Source: Marivibrio halodurans (lineage in GTDB: Bacteria > Pseudomonadota > Alphaproteobacteria > UBA8366 > Aestuariispiraceae). Taken from it: a stretch of DNA of 64,000 bases. Shown here piece after piece: positions 63,630 through 64,000 of this stretch. The position numbers and the translations under genes were made by a program. Below the pieces are notes generated by a model that saw only the letters and a list, made by a program, of their open reading frames with translations, was not told the DNA's origin and searched no databases. Every line of letters begins with the position of its first letter. The stretch's first letter is position 1. The stretch is from contig NZ_JAGMWN010000013.1 of NCBI RefSeq assembly GCF_017963645.1, positions 38,782 through 102,781 on the forward strand. The letters run 5' to 3'.

Positions 63630-64000
63630 AGTTCTTTCTTCGTTCCTTTTGGCGTGGGCGTCTACATCGCCGGCCAGGGCAGTGGAATTTGCCGCGGGTA
63701 TGGTTTGTCCGCCGGGGAGGGCATTGAGTATCCGGATCGGTTGGCGGCCGTCTATTTCTCGATCGTCACGATCACCACGCTTGGCTACGGGGATTTTTCC
63801 CCGCGTCAGCCATTGCGCCTATTGGCCGCGATGGAAGCGGTATCCGGATTGATCGTTTTCGGAATATTCGTCGGCCTTATCGCCCACTCCCTGAACAGGG
63901 TGGGCGATAAGGCGGGGGCGACGAACGTATGGCCCGCCCCGGCTGCAAGCAATAATCAGCAGATGACTCGACGAGTCTGCATAAACGTATCCGGCATTTC
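63630..64000 (+). pseudogene. K+-channel-like pore domain, 5' end apparently broken, runs off the window
   Basis: A frame open from 63630 to the window end encodes a pore loop and second helix. VYFSIVTITTLGYGDFSPRQ contains the K+ selectivity filter TLGYGD, followed by the TM2-like AVSGLIVFGIFVGLIAHSLN. The preceding part (GVGVYIAGQGSGICRGYGLS) lacks a full first membrane helix. No in-frame start has a Shine-Dalgarno (first possible start GTG 63654). A plausible N-terminus, MGTLKEHVKFFLRSFW at 63605, lies in another frame, which suggests a frameshift or internal deletion. The 3' end is outside the window. It may instead be intact with an unusual start. Confidence 0.55.
63876..63911. repeat. 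perfect 12-bp inverted repeat within the channel-like frame
   Basis: CTTATCGCCCAC and GTGGGCGATAAG are perfect complements separated by 12 bases, and pairing continues by two more positions (one wobble). No T-run follows. It lies just after the second channel helix, in coding frame. Confidence 0.85.

Overview
This window is a 64 kb piece of a high-GC alphaproteobacterial chromosome (GC is clearly well above 60% by eye, with third positions mostly G/C). Several neighbourhoods are typical of Alphaproteobacteria and most like Rhodospirillales-type genomes: ffh-rpsP-rimM-trmD-rplS-leuC-leuD; priA next to the F1 operon atpHAGDC with no F0 genes beside it; fsa, a DUF484 gene and xerC together; and gpmI-envC-ctpA-divergent polysaccharide deacetylase-rppH. 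No rRNA, tRNA, CRISPR array, transposase or prophage was seen. I cannot name the genus.

Layout. 1-2.8 kb: a partial gene end, then a minus-strand dapF-mtaB pair and a PraR-like HTH regulator. 3-10.4 kb: plus-strand protein-export and translation cluster (ffh, rpsP, rimM, trmD, rplS), leucine genes (leuC, a 60-aa ORF, leuD) and ftsY, so the SRP protein and its receptor lie about 5 kb apart. 10.4-16 kb: a REC-Hpt response regulator, yciB, a Nudix hydrolase, a TPR-methyltransferase, a metallo-beta-lactamase-fold hydrolase and small unknowns. 16-20.2 kb: an unusual envelope cluster made of a CHASE2 membrane protein with no output domain, a small secreted protein and an M48 metalloprotease lipoprotein. 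20.3-28.9 kb: htpG, a ModE-like regulator, a persulfide dioxygenase with a split YeeE/YedE sulfur transporter, an aldo/keto reductase, serA, an FKBP, Mpo1-like and PqiA-like membrane proteins. 29-35.4 kb: an unknown polytopic membrane protein, a cytochrome b561-YceI-YceI operon, a lipoprotein, kdsB, a membrane-bound cytochrome c and a histidinol-phosphatase-type IMPase. 35.5-41.2 kb: a complete yejABEF peptide ABC importer. 41.2-46 kb: xerC, DUF484, fsa (minus) and priA (plus). 46.5-52.6 kb: atpHAGDC and a ferritin-like diiron protein. 52.6-64 kb: a SprA-type putative metalloprotease, cysH (iron-sulfur APS reductase type), rppH, a cell-wall set (polysaccharide deacetylase, ctpA, envC) ending in gpmI, a repeat-rich DNA-binding-like protein, a Cys-rich secreted protein, a PA0069-type radical SAM protein, and a K+-channel-like pore whose 5' end looks broken.

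Most of the window is ordinary core genome. The parts most likely to hold undescribed biology are: the CHASE2 / secreted protein / M48 lipoprotein cluster (16126-20183), with a palindromic AT-rich element before its second gene; a strongly folded 93-nt element upstream of ffh (3010-3102); the small ORF translationally coupled between leuC and leuD; the persulfide dioxygenase-YeeE/YedE module next to a ModE-like regulator; and the channel remnant at the right edge, which contains a perfect 12-bp inverted repeat.

All family calls come from reading motifs and gene order by eye; no database search was run. Start sites were chosen from Shine-Dalgarno sequences and family N-termini where these were visible, including two TTG and two GTG starts.
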